A stretch of 64,000 nt of DNA from Gelidibacter gilvus (GTDB lineage: Bacteria > Bacteroidota > Bacteroidia > Flavobacteriales > Flavobacteriaceae): assembly GCF_004115975.1 (NCBI RefSeq), contig NZ_SDDZ01000008.1:1-64000 (forward strand), written 5' to 3'. The notes beneath the pieces are model-generated. The model worked only from the letters and a program-made list of their open reading frames with translations. It made no database searches and had not been told where the DNA came from. The position numbers and the translations under genes are program-made. Of the stretch, positions 54,681-64,000 are shown in pieces. The stretch's first letter is position 1. Every line of letters starts with the position of its first letter.

Positions 54681-55826
54681 ATGAGTATACCTTTTAATAA
54701 GCCTTATATCACTGGTAAGGAAGTTCACTTTATTTATGATGCCGTCAGTACAGGTCATATCAGTGGGAACGGAAAATACACAAAACTCTGTCAAGCCTAT
54801 TTTCAAGAGAAGTTAGGGGTGAAAAAAGCACTGTTAACTACTAGCTGCACTGATGCTTTAGAAATGTGTGCGTTGTTGTTGGATATTAAGCCCGGAGATG
54901 AGGTTATTGTACCGTCCTATACTTTTGTGTCAACGGCCTTAGCGTTTGTGCGCCAAGGCGCTAAAATTGTCTTTGCCGATAGTCGTAGTGACCATCCAGG
55001 TATTGATGAGCAAAGTTTGGAAGCGTTGATCACATCTAAGACCAAAGCTATTGTTCCTGTCCATTATGCTGGAGTTGCCTGTGATATGGATATTATTATG
55101 TCCATTGCCAACAAACATAACATATTTGTTGTGGAAGATGCTGCTCAAGCCATTGACAGTTTTTACACCGGAAAAGATGGTGTAACAAGGGCATTGGGAA
55201 GTATTGGCCACTTAAGTGCGTTTTCGTTTCACGAAACCAAGAATATTCAATGTGGTGAAGGTGGCTTTTTAGGGATCAACGACGACCGCTTTGTGGCAAG
55301 AGCTGAGGTTATATGGGAAAAAGGGACCAATCGTGCTGAGTTTTTTAGAGGAGAGATTAATAAATACGGCTGGGTAGATACAGGTAGTAGCTTCCTACCC
55401 AGCGAAATTACCGCCGCTTTTTTATGGGCGCAATTGGAAGCTCTTGAACACATTCAAAGCAAACGCAAAGCAATTTGGAAAACGTATTACACCAATTTAA
55501 AGCCTTTAGAAGCTAAAGGGGTATTAAAGTTGTCCAAAATACCAGAATTTGCGTCGAGAAATGGTCATATGTTTTATGTACTGTGTAAAGATTTAGAAGA
55601 ACGTACCGCTTTAATAAAACATTTAAAATTAAATAGCATTAGTGCCGTTTTTCACTATTTGGCTTTGAATAAGTCTGAATATTATTTGGAGAACCATCAG
55701 ATTTTTACCTTGCCAAATACAGATAGATACGAAGCTACATTATTAAGATTACCGTTGTTTTGTGATCTCAATGTAGAAGATGTAGAACAGGTTAGTCAAT
55801 TGATCATTAATTTTTATAATGCTTAA
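54681..55826 (+). CDS. wecE: dTDP-4-amino-4,6-dideoxygalactose transaminase
   Basis: A 381-residue PLP-dependent sugar aminotransferase of the RffA/WecE type. K187 in FHETKNIQCGEGG binds PLP. VEDAAQAI at 151-158 holds the pyridine-nitrogen aspartate. The opening IPFNKPYITGKEVHFI and the LTTSCTDALEMCALLL segment match this group. It converts dTDP-4-keto-6-deoxyglucose to dTDP-Fuc4N (galacto configuration), the counterpart of the VioA-like enzyme at 31560. The substrate is supplied by rmlA and rmlB. The product could be formylated or acylated by enzymes of the locus. Confidence 0.92.
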   Translation: MSIPFNKPYITGKEVHFIYDAVSTGHISGNGKYTKLCQAYFQEKLGVKKALLTTSCTDALEMCALLLDIKPGDEVIVPSYTFVSTALAFVRQGAKIVFADSRSDHPGIDEQSLEALITSKTKAIVPVHYAGVACDMDIIMSIANKHNIFVVEDAAQAIDSFYTGKDGVTRALGSIGHLSAFSFHETKNIQCGEGGFLGINDDRFVARAEVIWEKGTNRAEFFRGEINKYGWVDTGSSFLPSEITAAFLWAQLEALEHIQSKRKAIWKTYYTNLKPLEAKGVLKLSKIPEFASRNGHMFYVLCKDLEERTALIKHLKLNSISAVFHYLALNKSEYYLENHQIFTLPNTDRYEATLLRLPLFCDLNVEDVEQVSQLIINFYNA

Positions 55827-55829
55827 TTC

Positions 55830-57770
55830 GTGGAGTTCTCAAAAATAGTATTTGACATTTTAACACTACCCATATATTTGCTTTTCTTCCTTTTAATAGG
55901 AAAATTTATATATGGTAGTTTACGCCAATTTTTTAACGATGATTTTTTAGGTTCTTTTTTAGAAATCACTTTAGGTTTCATTTTATCAATTTGTTTTTAT
56001 GCCATTTTTATAACTTCAGGAAAAACAATAATGGTGCTTTTTGTTCTGCTTTTATTGAGTCAGTATTTGTATTCAAAATTAAAACCTGATTTCTTATGGT
56101 ATAAAAAAATAAATAAAACAGATTTTAAAACTATTGGACTGTTTTTTGGGTTTTCATTGGTCTTTCTTGGAGTTCAATTATTTAGACATGATTACTTTAA
56201 TCCAGACATAGTGAAACTGGGATGGGGTGATTTTGGCTTTTATTCCGATGTCGCTGAATCGTTAAATATATATGGAATAGAAAAATCAAATAGCTGGTAC
56301 AATTATTTTGCTTCCGAAACATTATTTTATAGTGCCAATCCCATTCCATACCATTATTTTGAGATTTGGACACAGGCTTTGTTTTTGAACACTTCTTTAA
56401 ATAGTGGCGTATTCGTTTTTATATATGTTTTCACGCCATTTGTTTGCGCATTGGCAGCCCTGGCTTTTTATGTGTTAGGACGTTCGTTATTAAAGATAAC
56501 TTCAATATATAGAAATTTATTATTATTAGTAGCCTCACTATTAATTCCATTCTCAATGGGTAAATTACCTTTTTTATTAGGCGGTTTGCAAGATAATATT
56601 ATAAATTATCCAAGGAATTATATGTTCTATATATGTTTTGTATGCTTTTTTATATTTTATAGAAAAGGATATAAGAGCTTTGCAGTTTATTTCTTAGCCT
56701 TTTTAAGTTGTATTAATATTTTATACCTGCCTACAATTTCGGTGGTTTTGGTTGTTTTAGGTATTTTTCAATATTACTATCAGAAGGAAAAAGGTTCAAT
56801 AGCCTTACACACCATAATTGTAGGAACCCTTCCTGCATTTTTTATTATATTATTTTATTTTTTTCTATTTAAAACAGTGGGAGGTAGAGGAATTGACTTA
56901 TCTGCATTGAATATAATAAAGATATATCTACTTGAAGGATTAAGATATTTTTTTAGACTTAACTTGGCACGCATTTGGTTATTCTATCTACCATTCGTTC
57001 TTATCTCTTTGGTCTATTTATGGCGCAATAGAAATGAAAATAAAAAAAGTAGCTATACCATAGTCATTATTTTTGTTGCTGTTTGTATGGAAATATTTAG
57101 TTTGCTATTTGCCTCATTTGTCCCACATTTGGAAGCAGGAACTTTTAATAGCATAGTGCTTAATCCGATGTTAGCTTCTTTGACGTTTGTCGGATTAATG
57201 TATGCCTTAAATACTATAAAAACCCTCCTAAGTAAAGTTGTATTTGTTTTACTGGGATTTCAGCTTTTATATTCTTTTATCTTTGTGCTTTTCAACTTAG
57301 AAGGTTCCCGATTTGTAGGGACATTTAATTTCAGTAAATCATTTTTAAAACAAGTGTCACAACTTGAAATTAACAACAAAATAGGTGGTTTTTATAAAAA
57401 CATTGAAAATAGAGAAAATTCTGAATTTGCAGCCAAATCAAATTTGTCCTTGGTTTCTTCTTTGTTTGATCATAAAGGCAATGGTTATTTTCAAGTAGAC
57501 TTAACTACTTATATAAGAGAAGAGAACATCCCATTTCAATCTATAAAGGCTGCGGAAATGAATACCCCAATGTATAAATATGGAAGTAATAAAATCAAAA
57601 ACAATCCTGGTCTAAGTCGAAATTCTATAGAATTAAGCTTCATAAATGATTATAAAATAGATTATATTATTTTTAATCCAAATGTAGATGTACCTGAATA
57701 TTTATTGACAGAAGTTGAGAAAATAATCACAGATCCATACTCAAACGTCAAAGTTATTGTGTTGAAATAG
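55830..57770 (+). CDS. Large membrane protein of unknown function
   Basis: A 646-residue integral membrane protein that starts at a GTG three bases after the WecE stop. I count roughly 12-14 hydrophobic segments over residues 1-490, then a soluble C-terminal tail of about 150 residues (from NLEGSRFVGTF on). An aromatic loop near residues 130-190 (GWGDFGFYSDVAESLNIYG, PIPYHYFEIWTQALF) sits where GT-C-type enzymes have their active site, but no clear D-x-D or other signature is visible. A GT-C glycosyltransferase or lipid-linked modification enzyme is possible. I do not recognise the family. Confidence 0.7.
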   Translation: MEFSKIVFDILTLPIYLLFFLLIGKFIYGSLRQFFNDDFLGSFLEITLGFILSICFYAIFITSGKTIMVLFVLLLLSQYLYSKLKPDFLWYKKINKTDFKTIGLFFGFSLVFLGVQLFRHDYFNPDIVKLGWGDFGFYSDVAESLNIYGIEKSNSWYNYFASETLFYSANPIPYHYFEIWTQALFLNTSLNSGVFVFIYVFTPFVCALAALAFYVLGRSLLKITSIYRNLLLLVASLLIPFSMGKLPFLLGGLQDNIINYPRNYMFYICFVCFFIFYRKGYKSFAVYFLAFLSCINILYLPTISVVLVVLGIFQYYYQKEKGSIALHTIIVGTLPAFFIILFYFFLFKTVGGRGIDLSALNIIKIYLLEGLRYFFRLNLARIWLFYLPFVLISLVYLWRNRNENKKSSYTIVIIFVAVCMEIFSLLFASFVPHLEAGTFNSIVLNPMLASLTFVGLMYALNTIKTLLSKVVFVLLGFQLLYSFIFVLFNLEGSRFVGTFNFSKSFLKQVSQLEINNKIGGFYKNIENRENSEFAAKSNLSLVSSLFDHKGNGYFQVDLTTYIREENIPFQSIKAAEMNTPMYKYGSNKIKNNPGLSRNSIELSFINDYKIDYIIFNPNVDVPEYLLTEVEKIITDPYSNVKVIVLK

Positions 57771-57922
57771 TCTTTTTGGTAAATTATTGCCATGACGTAT
57801 TCTCTTTATTAACAATAGATATTGTTCTATTCATTTTGTCCTTTTACGTTTTGATCTCTTTTGCCAATAACTTAGTACGGAAGAAAGTAAACTTTATAAT
57901 ATAAAGAAGGTATTTATTAAAA

Positions 57923-59095
57923 ATGAAAAAATTAGCTATAGTTATAACACATCCAATTCAATATTATGCACCTTGGTTTAAACTATTGGCAATACGTGGC
58001 CGTGTGAAATTAAAAGTATTCTATACGTGGTCTCAAACATCGGATACGGTAAAGGATAAAACCTTTGGTCGAGAAATTAAATGGGACATTCCGCTGCTCG
58101 ATGGATATGAATATGAGTTTATTAACAATGTCTCTAAGGAACCAGGCTCACATCACTTCTTTGGCATTGATTGTCCAGAGTTGATCTCTAAACTAACGGA
58201 ATATCATCCCGATGCCATATTATTCTTTGGATGGAATTTTAAAAGTCATTTAGGAGCTATGCGTTATTTCCATGGAAAAACTCCCGTTTGGTTTCGAGGA
58301 GATTCAACACTTTTAAACGAATCGGGAGGGTTAAGAACCAGAATAAGACGCTTAGTACTTAAAAAAGTTTATAAGTATATCGACAAAGCTTTTTACGTAG
58401 GTCAAGAAAATAAATCATATTTTAAGAAACATGGATTAGAAGAATCACAATTAATTAGAGCTTCACACGCAATTGATAATAGTCGATTTGATGATGACAC
58501 TCATAAAAAGTATGATATTAGAGCTGAGGAATGGAGAGAGGAGCTAGGCTATGAAAGTGACAACATTCTTATTGTCTATGCTGGTAAATTGGAAATGGTA
58601 AAACAAGTCGGTTTTTTAATCGAAGCATTCAAAATTGCAATTAAAAAAAACACGAAAATCCGTCTCTTAATTGTAGGGAATGGACCTTTAGAAACCAAAC
58701 TAAAAGAAATGAGTTCACATACTACTGAAATTAAATTTTTACCATTTCAGAATCAAACAAAAATGCCATTACTATATCGCATGTCTAATGTGTTTTGCTT
58801 GCCTTCAAAAAGCGAGACCTGGGGATTAGGTGTTAATGAGGCCATGGCAAGCTCTAGACCAGTGTTAGTTTCTGATAAGGTTGGGTGTGCAAAAGATATG
58901 GTTACTAATGGTCATAATGGCTTTATTTTCAGACATGACGACATCATTGAACTTGTGAATATTATTCAAGATTTGAAATTAATACAATTAAACCAAATGA
59001 AAGCGCGGGCATATAAGAACGTTCAAAACTTTAATTTTCTAAATATTGTAGACGCCTTGGAGAAAGAACTTTTAAATATTGACCAATATAAATAG
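57923..59095 (+). CDS. Family 4 glycosyltransferase
   Basis: A 390-residue GT-B enzyme. The start is LAIVITHPIQYYAPWFKLLA, a sequence frequent in capsule-locus glycosyltransferases. The donor domain has ILIVYAGKLEMVKQVGFLIE, and the donor motif is PSKSETWGLGVNEAMASSRP (E-x7-E). A 152-base gap separates it from the membrane protein upstream. The next gene (Wzy-like) starts 8 bases after its stop. Sugar specificity is unknown. Confidence 0.92.
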   Translation: MKKLAIVITHPIQYYAPWFKLLAIRGRVKLKVFYTWSQTSDTVKDKTFGREIKWDIPLLDGYEYEFINNVSKEPGSHHFFGIDCPELISKLTEYHPDAILFFGWNFKSHLGAMRYFHGKTPVWFRGDSTLLNESGGLRTRIRRLVLKKVYKYIDKAFYVGQENKSYFKKHGLEESQLIRASHAIDNSRFDDDTHKKYDIRAEEWREELGYESDNILIVYAGKLEMVKQVGFLIEAFKIAIKKNTKIRLLIVGNGPLETKLKEMSSHTTEIKFLPFQNQTKMPLLYRMSNVFCLPSKSETWGLGVNEAMASSRPVLVSDKVGCAKDMVTNGHNGFIFRHDDIIELVNIIQDLKLIQLNQMKARAYKNVQNFNFLNIVDALEKELLNIDQYK

Positions 59096-59103
59096 TTAAT
59101 AAT

Positions 59104-60372
59104 ATGGGATTTTGGTCTTATATAGGACTTATCACCGTTATTTATGTCGCTTACAAATTCGTTAAGCGTTTAGGTAAAGGGTTGCCTGTGCTTGAATTAA
59201 TGCTACTTATTGCAGGCTTACAATGGATTGTTGGTGCTTTAATAGAATACCGTTCACCATCGATGCACTGGAAGTACTACATGTATGTAGAACAATCTAC
59301 ATATATGGGCTTTGTCGTACCTGCATATGCTTTGTTTTCAATTGTTGTACTTTTTGTCATCAGAAAATCAGTGAACATAGAGGTGGAATTAGACCGATTG
59401 AAAAACTATTCAAATTACGGTGTAATTATTTTTGTTATTGGTGTCGTGTTTGATGTTTTAGGAGGCGTTTTGCCAGGAGCACTTAGTTTTTTAGGTTTCA
59501 TCCTTTCCAATTTTAAATTTGTTGGCGCCATTATTTTGTATTATTCTGAAAATAAGAAACTAAAAAAAATATTTTATGTTGCAATTATATATTTATTGAT
59601 TACTTCAATTTTCAGAGCGCTCTTTCATGATTTTCTTTTATGGTCTGTATTTTTTTATATGTTTTATGCGCTTAAGAACAAGCCTTCTATCTCTAAAGTC
59701 TTATTGACAATTGTTGCTGGTGGACTTCTTGCTGCAACTTTACAAACCGTAAAATCGACCTTCAGATCAGAGGTTTGGAATAATTATTCAGGGAATAAAT
59801 TGGAATTATTTGTGGGTTTAATGGTAGATTCTTTCTTCGTGGACAGCACGGAACTTGAAGACCTTAATGATGGGGTCGATTCTAATGTGAGACTTAATCA
59901 AGGTTGGATTATCAGTGCTGTCATGGACAATATTCCAAATAATCAAGAATATCTTGATGGGGCAACTATTAGTGATGCCGTGTTCGCCTCGATTTTACCA
60001 AGAGTTTTAAACCCTAGCAAAACACAAGCGGGAGGTCGAGAGAACTTTAGGGTTTTTACGGGGCTAGAAATTCTTGAAGCATCAATGGGCATTAGTATTG
60101 TAGGTGAGGCTTACGGGAACTTTGCACATTTTGGTGGCATTATATTTATGATTGTCTGGGGCTTTTTTCTAGGGAAAATTTGGTTGTATTTTTGGCGAAA
60201 AATCAGATACAATATTATATTTATTGCTTTTATTCCACTTATATTTTTGCAGGTAATTAAGGCGGAAACGGAATTAGTAGTGGTTCTGAACCATCTAATA
60301 AAATCGATGATCGTTGTGTTTCTTTTCCTATGGTTTGTTAAGAAATATTTAAAATGGAGTTTTGAAAAATGA
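59104..60372 (+). CDS. wzy: O-antigen/capsule polymerase, Wzy-like
   Basis: A 422-residue integral membrane protein with about 10-12 hydrophobic segments and a long periplasmic-type loop near residues 215-335 (EDLNDGVDSNVRLNQGWIIS, then a PRVLNPSKTQAGGREN segment), the usual layout of Wzy polymerases. Its place among capsule glycosyltransferases and a Wzx flippase supports a Wzx/Wzy-dependent pathway. Wzy proteins share little sequence, so the call rests on topology, length and context. Its stop overlaps the next start (ATGA). Confidence 0.8.
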   Translation: MGFWSYIGLITVIYVAYKFVKRLGKGLPVLELMLLIAGLQWIVGALIEYRSPSMHWKYYMYVEQSTYMGFVVPAYALFSIVVLFVIRKSVNIEVELDRLKNYSNYGVIIFVIGVVFDVLGGVLPGALSFLGFILSNFKFVGAIILYYSENKKLKKIFYVAIIYLLITSIFRALFHDFLLWSVFFYMFYALKNKPSISKVLLTIVAGGLLAATLQTVKSTFRSEVWNNYSGNKLELFVGLMVDSFFVDSTELEDLNDGVDSNVRLNQGWIISAVMDNIPNNQEYLDGATISDAVFASILPRVLNPSKTQAGGRENFRVFTGLEILEASMGISIVGEAYGNFAHFGGIIFMIVWGFFLGKIWLYFWRKIRYNIIFIAFIPLIFLQVIKAETELVVVLNHLIKSMIVVFLFLWFVKKYLKWSFEK

Positions 60373-61358
60373 CAGAAACTATCATTTTTATTTTCAGAAA
60401 GCCAGATCCCAATTACAAAAGTATTGAAGGTCTGTTCGGCAACATTTCAAAAACTGTTGGATTACGGGAGTCCGTTTCCTTTTTGACCATGAATTTTTCA
60501 GGGGGTAGCCCGAGAACATTATGGTCCAATATAAAATCTTTCACTAAAGAGGAAAATAGAATTTACCATATTACAGGAGATGTCCAATATATGGCTTTGG
60601 TAACTGGAAAGAAATCCGTGCTTACTGTACATGATGTCAAGTCCATTGTAAACGGACACTTCTTGAAAAGAATTTACATGAAACTGTTTTGGTTTTGGTT
60701 GCCAGCATTATTTGTCAGCCGTATTACGGTTATTTCAGAGTTTACAAAAAAGGAACTAGAAAAAATCATACCTTTTTCTAAGAATAAAATCAGGGTTGTG
60801 CACAATCCAGTCAACTTCTTATTTCAATTCAGTGATTATCAGTTTAATCAAACAAAACCAAGGATTCTATTATTGGGTGCAAAGCGCAATAAAAACTTAA
60901 ATCGGGTGTTAGAGAGCTTAAAAGATATCCCTTGTGAAGTGGTATTGATTGGCCAACCTACACATGAACAAGAGGTTCTGGCCGAAACGTTTGGTCTTGA
61001 TTTTACATATAAATTCAATTTAAAAATAGAGGACGTGATAGCCGAATATCACTCGTGTGATATGCTTTGTTTTGCATCGACTTATGAGGGATTTGGAATG
61101 CCAATAATCGAGGCACAATCGGTGGGTAGGCCTGTGCTGACCTCAAACATAGGGGCTATGAAAGAGGTCGCAGCAGATTCAGCTTTGTTAGTAGATCCTT
61201 ATGATATTACTTCAATCAGAGAAGGGGTAATAAAATTGATTGAAGATGTTGATTTAAGGGAAGGTCTGGTCCAAAAAGGATTGCGAAATGTGAAACGCTT
61301 TAGTACCGAAGCGGTGGCAGAAGACTATTTGAAAATCTATAGAGAACTAAGTGTCTAG
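60369..61358 (+). CDS. Family 4 glycosyltransferase
   Basis: A 329-residue GT-B enzyme, coupled to wzy by a 4-base overlap. SVLTVHDVKSIVNGHFLKRI in the acceptor half, KPRILLLGAKRNKNLNRVLE in the donor half and FASTYEGFGMPIIEAQSVGR (E-x7-E) are clear GT4 features, with NIGAMKEVAADSALLVDPYD after. Length and motifs are normal. It probably adds one of the first or last sugars of the repeat unit. Confidence 0.93.
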   Translation: MTETIIFIFRKPDPNYKSIEGLFGNISKTVGLRESVSFLTMNFSGGSPRTLWSNIKSFTKEENRIYHITGDVQYMALVTGKKSVLTVHDVKSIVNGHFLKRIYMKLFWFWLPALFVSRITVISEFTKKELEKIIPFSKNKIRVVHNPVNFLFQFSDYQFNQTKPRILLLGAKRNKNLNRVLESLKDIPCEVVLIGQPTHEQEVLAETFGLDFTYKFNLKIEDVIAEYHSCDMLCFASTYEGFGMPIIEAQSVGRPVLTSNIGAMKEVAADSALLVDPYDITSIREGVIKLIEDVDLREGLVQKGLRNVKRFSTEAVAEDYLKIYRELSV

Positions 61359-61417
61359 TGATGATTTGGAATCACCAGGAATTAATCCAAGGCTTAAAAT
61401 AGAATAGTAACAGCGTT

Positions 61418-62569
61418 ATGAGCAAGATAAAAACGAGATTATGGATATTTATTGATTGGTATTTACCAGCTTATAAGGCTGGTGGTCCTATCCAATCGGT
61501 ATCAAATTTGGTTGGTAGGTTGAAGAAGGAATTTGACATCTCTATTGTTACTTCAAATTCTGATTTGGGAGAACCATTGGCTCTTGAAACAAAAGATATA
61601 AATGTTTGGATGCCAAAAGATGGGTATCGCGTGATGTATGTGGATGAGGAACATCAAAACAAACAGTTTTATGAAGAACTTTTTTCTAATAATACTTTCG
61701 ACGTTGTTTATTTTAACTCTCTGTTTTCCATAAAGTATACGCTTTTACCCTTTTGGCTCTTAAGAAACCAACCAATCAGACGTGTGTTGGCATCGAGGGG
61801 AATGCTCGGCAAAGGTGCTTTGGCAATCAAGCCGTTAAAGAAAAATTTGTTTTTGAAGCTCTTCAAAGTTTTGGGGCTTCACAACAAAGTAGTGTGGCAT
61901 GCTACGGCACAAACTGAGGTCGATGAAATCAAAGATCATTTTGGACCGGAAATAAAAATTATGTTAGCGCCTAATTTATCGTCTATTGGAGCATATGGTT
62001 TTATCGAAAAAGAGAAACAGATCCATCAGTTGAATATATTTTTCCTTTCCCGTATTGCCATTAAAAAGAATTTGTTAGGGGCACTTGACACCTTATCGAA
62101 TATTAAAATCAATTCCAAAATTAGGTTTAACATTATTGGACCTATTGACGATAAAGTGTATTGGCAGAAATGTGGTAAATGGATCAAGTCTCTACCTGAA
62201 AACATAAATGTGAACTACCTCGGTGCAATCCCTAATAGCGAATTACCTTTGATCTTAAAAGAGGAACATATCTTATTTTTACCAACCTATGGAGAGAATT
62301 TTGGGCACGTGATCATGGAATCTTGGCAAAATGGGTGTCCAGTAATCATTTCAGATCAAACTCCGTGGCTTGACTTGGAATCTAATAAACTTGGTTTTGA
62401 TATTTCACTAGAAAGAAATAAGAAGTTTATTGAGGCGATTGAACAGTTTTGCGATATGTCTGAAGCAGAATATAATGTGTGGTCAGCTTCCGCTTTCAAT
62501 TATGCGAAAAAATTTGTAGAAAATCCGGAAGTGTTAGAGCAAAATAAAGCCTTATTTTTGAACGCTTAA
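61418..62569 (+). CDS. Family 4 glycosyltransferase
   Basis: A 383-residue GT-B enzyme. Seen: WIFIDWYLPAYKAGGPIQSV with the glycine-rich acceptor loop near residue 20, RVLASRGMLGKGALAIKPLK, and the donor motif PTYGENFGHVIMESWQNGCP (E-x7-E) with VIISDQTPW after it. A poly-A stretch directly follows its stop, and the UDP-xylose synthase gene starts 9 bases after it. Donor unknown; UDP-xylose or another UDP-uronate-derived sugar is possible from the neighbour. Confidence 0.92.
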   Translation: MSKIKTRLWIFIDWYLPAYKAGGPIQSVSNLVGRLKKEFDISIVTSNSDLGEPLALETKDINVWMPKDGYRVMYVDEEHQNKQFYEELFSNNTFDVVYFNSLFSIKYTLLPFWLLRNQPIRRVLASRGMLGKGALAIKPLKKNLFLKLFKVLGLHNKVVWHATAQTEVDEIKDHFGPEIKIMLAPNLSSIGAYGFIEKEKQIHQLNIFFLSRIAIKKNLLGALDTLSNIKINSKIRFNIIGPIDDKVYWQKCGKWIKSLPENINVNYLGAIPNSELPLILKEEHILFLPTYGENFGHVIMESWQNGCPVIISDQTPWLDLESNKLGFDISLERNKKFIEAIEQFCDMSEAEYNVWSASAFNYAKKFVENPEVLEQNKALFLNA

Positions 62570-62578
62570 AAAAAAAAT

Positions 62579-63523
62579 ATGAAACGAATATTAATTACAG
62601 GAGGTGCTGGTTTTGTGGGCTCTCATTTATGTGAACGCTTATTGAATGAAGGTAATGAAGTCATCTGTTTGGATAATTACTTTACAGGGAGTAAGAAGAA
62701 TATTGAACATTTGATGGACCATCGCTATTTTGAGTTGGTAAGACATGATGTCATCAACCCATATATGATTGAGGTGGACGAAATCTACAATATGGCTTGT
62801 CCTGCCTCCCCGGTACATTACCAATACAATCCCATAAAAACGATTAAAACCTCGGTGATGGGAGCCATCAATATGTTGGGGCTGGCAAAACGTGTTGGCG
62901 CAAAAATTTTGCAGGCATCAACTAGTGAGGTTTATGGTGATCCAGCCGTGCATCCACAACCTGAAACGTATTGGGGCAATGTTAATCCAATCGGGTTACG
63001 TTCCTGTTATGATGAAGGAAAACGCTGTGCGGAAACCTTATTCATGGATTACCATATTCAGAATGAAGTTAAAATTAAAATTATTAGAATCTTTAATACC
63101 TACGGGCCAAATATGAATCCAAATGATGGCCGTGTTGTTTCTAATTTTATCGTGCAAGCCTTACAAGGAAAAGACATCACAATTTTTGGTGAGGGGACGC
63201 AAACGCGGAGCTTTCAATACGTCGATGACTTAGTGGAAGGCACCATTAGAATGATGAACAGTAGGGATGGCTTTACAGGTCCGGTGAATATTGGTAATCC
63301 TGTAGAATTCACCATGTTGGAATTGGCTGAAAATGTCATCAAATTAACCAACTCCAAATCAAAATTGGTTTACATGCCTTTGCCACAAGATGATCCTTTG
63401 CAACGTCAGCCTATAATTGATTTAGCTAAAAAGGAATTGAATGGTTGGGAGCCAAAAGTACATCTGGAGGAAGGTTTGAAAAAGACGATTGGATATTTTG
63501 ATGACTTGTTGCAGAATAGATAG
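62579..63523 (+). CDS. uxs: UDP-glucuronate decarboxylase (UDP-xylose synthase)
   Basis: A 314-residue extended SDR enzyme that decarboxylates UDP-glucuronate to UDP-xylose. Markers: [11 protein letters not shown] (residues 7-17), the [20 protein letters not shown] segment that is diagnostic of [12 protein letters not shown] with E117, and Y144-x3-K148 in SCYDEGKRC. Its substrate is made by ugd at 21646. The shared use of UDP-glucuronate by this enzyme and the 4-epimerase means that the polysaccharide may hold xylose and galacturonate as well as glucuronate. Confidence 0.96.
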   Translation: MKRILITGGAGFVGSHLCERLLNEGNEVICLDNYFTGSKKNIEHLMDHRYFELVRHDVINPYMIEVDEIYNMACPASPVHYQYNPIKTIKTSVMGAINMLGLAKRVGAKILQASTSEVYGDPAVHPQPETYWGNVNPIGLRSCYDEGKRCAETLFMDYHIQNEVKIKIIRIFNTYGPNMNPNDGRVVSNFIVQALQGKDITIFGEGTQTRSFQYVDDLVEGTIRMMNSRDGFTGPVNIGNPVEFTMLELAENVIKLTNSKSKLVYMPLPQDDPLQRQPIIDLAKKELNGWEPKVHLEEGLKKTIGYFDDLLQNR

Positions 63524-63579
63524 AAGGAAAGGTAATCTTTGAAAAGATAATACGATGAGAATGGACATAAGAAAATGCT

Positions 63580-63622
63580 TGGCTAATTCTTAATTCCTAA
63601 TCCCTCATGCCTAATCTCTGAG
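63580..63622. repeat. Low-complexity taat-ccc/taat-gcc run
   Basis: A short run of taattcctaatccctcatgc-type steps before the wcaF-like gene. The same kind of run occurs before wbpB (24536-24575), wbpD (26021-26040) and cysQ (26769-26799). Confidence 0.6.
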
Positions 63623-63676
63623 CTACATATATCAATTTAAGCTAATATCCATGATTAAATATTTAATAACATACAT

Positions 63677-64000
63677 TTGAAAATCGATCTCTCTAAATAT
63701 AACAACAGTTGGTACCAACCTGGGTCTAAAGTCAAACGCTTGTTATGGTACTTTATCAATGAGTTGTTTCTGAAATGCAGTTTGAATCCTTCTTCAGGAC
63801 TCAAGATTTTTTGGTTAAAATGCTTTGGGGCTAAAATAGGAAATGGAGTTGTTATCAAACCAGGGATCAATATAAAGTATCCCTGGAAATTAACTATTGG
63901 CAATCATTGTTGGATAGGCGAGGAGGTTTGGATCGATAATCTAGATCAAGTGACTCTTGAAGATCACGTGTGCCTCTCGCAAGGCGCATTTTTACTTTGC
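63677..64000 (+). CDS. wcaF: WcaF-type acetyltransferase (5' part, runs off the right edge)
   Basis: 108 residues of a hexapeptide-repeat acetyltransferase. It starts at a TTG with KIDLSKYNNSWYQPG, the typical N-terminus of WcaF-like colanic-acid acetyltransferases. RLLWYFINELFLKCSLNPSS and the first hexapeptide turns (IGNGVVIKPGINIKYPWKLT, IGNHCWIGEEVWI) follow. A nearby ATG (63651) is in another frame and gives only nine codons, so the TTG is preferred. It probably O-acetylates a sugar of the repeat unit. The 3' end lies outside the window. Confidence 0.85.
   Translation, partial: MKIDLSKYNNSWYQPGSKVKRLLWYFINELFLKCSLNPSSGLKIFWLKCFGAKIGNGVVIKPGINIKYPWKLTIGNHCWIGEEVWIDNLDQVTLEDHVCLSQGAFLLC

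Overview
The window is AT-rich and reads as a chromosome segment of a member of the Bacteroidota, most likely a Flavobacteriaceae. The evidence is two secreted proteins with type IX secretion (T9SS) type A C-terminal sorting domains, several TAnnTTTG promoter boxes, weak ribosome binding sites, and an UpxY-type NusG paralogue heading a capsule/exopolysaccharide locus. I cannot name the genus from the sequence alone. No rRNA, tRNA, CRISPR array or transposase gene was seen.

Left part, 1-18382. Every gene here is on the minus strand. Bases 1-1441 are repeats: an 86-bp tandem array, then two copies of a ~348-bp element ending in a hairpin. Next comes a housekeeping/stress group: a mono-cluster 4Fe-4S protein with a small GNAT protein (yjdI/yjdJ-like), a DUF5996 protein, an NAD(P)H:FMN reductase, a pirin, a YceI protein and a Crp/Fnr regulator. 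Bases 7018-10255 hold a second repeat array of about ten 255-325-bp units. A third copy of the ~348-bp element sits inside it, flanked by a 14-bp direct repeat. At 10599-13665 lies a compact set: a 54-residue secreted-type peptide under a strong promoter that leaves almost no leader, an HPr-kinase-like protein with a possible N-terminal PqqD/RRE-like region, a PF14907-type nucleotidyltransferase and an outer-membrane barrel protein. I consider this the best candidate for an undescribed peptide-modification system. Two paralogous T9SS-exported proteins follow upstream (13731-18382).

Right part, 18883-64000. Every gene is on the plus strand. This is a ~45-kb surface-polysaccharide locus that runs off the right edge. 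It opens with upxY. The nucleotide-sugar genes make GDP-fucose (gmd, fcl), UDP-glucuronate and its products (ugd, a 4-epimerase and a UDP-xylose synthase), part of the UDP-2,3-diacetamido-glucuronate route (wbpB and wbpD homologues), and dTDP-4-keto-6-deoxyglucose (rmlA, rmlB). There is no rmlC or rmlD. Two PLP aminotransferases, one VioA-like and one RffA/WecE-like, can draw on that last intermediate. A sugar N-formyltransferase, two ATP-grasp ligases and GNAT acyltransferases could then acylate the amino groups. A separate cassette (MaoC-SDR fusion, FkbH-like protein, acyl carrier protein, GNAT) suggests a carrier-bound three-carbon or hydroxyacyl decoration. About a dozen glycosyltransferases, a Wzx flippase, a Wzy-like polymerase, a polysaccharide deacetylase, a CapA-like protein and a flippase-like AglD/MprF-type protein supply assembly and export. 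No initiating phospho-sugar transferase and no Wza/Wzc genes are visible.

Intergenic regions of the locus carry low-complexity repeats. A GC-rich palindromic element that is otherwise intergenic appears, in frame, inside the cysQ reading frame at 27182-27286.
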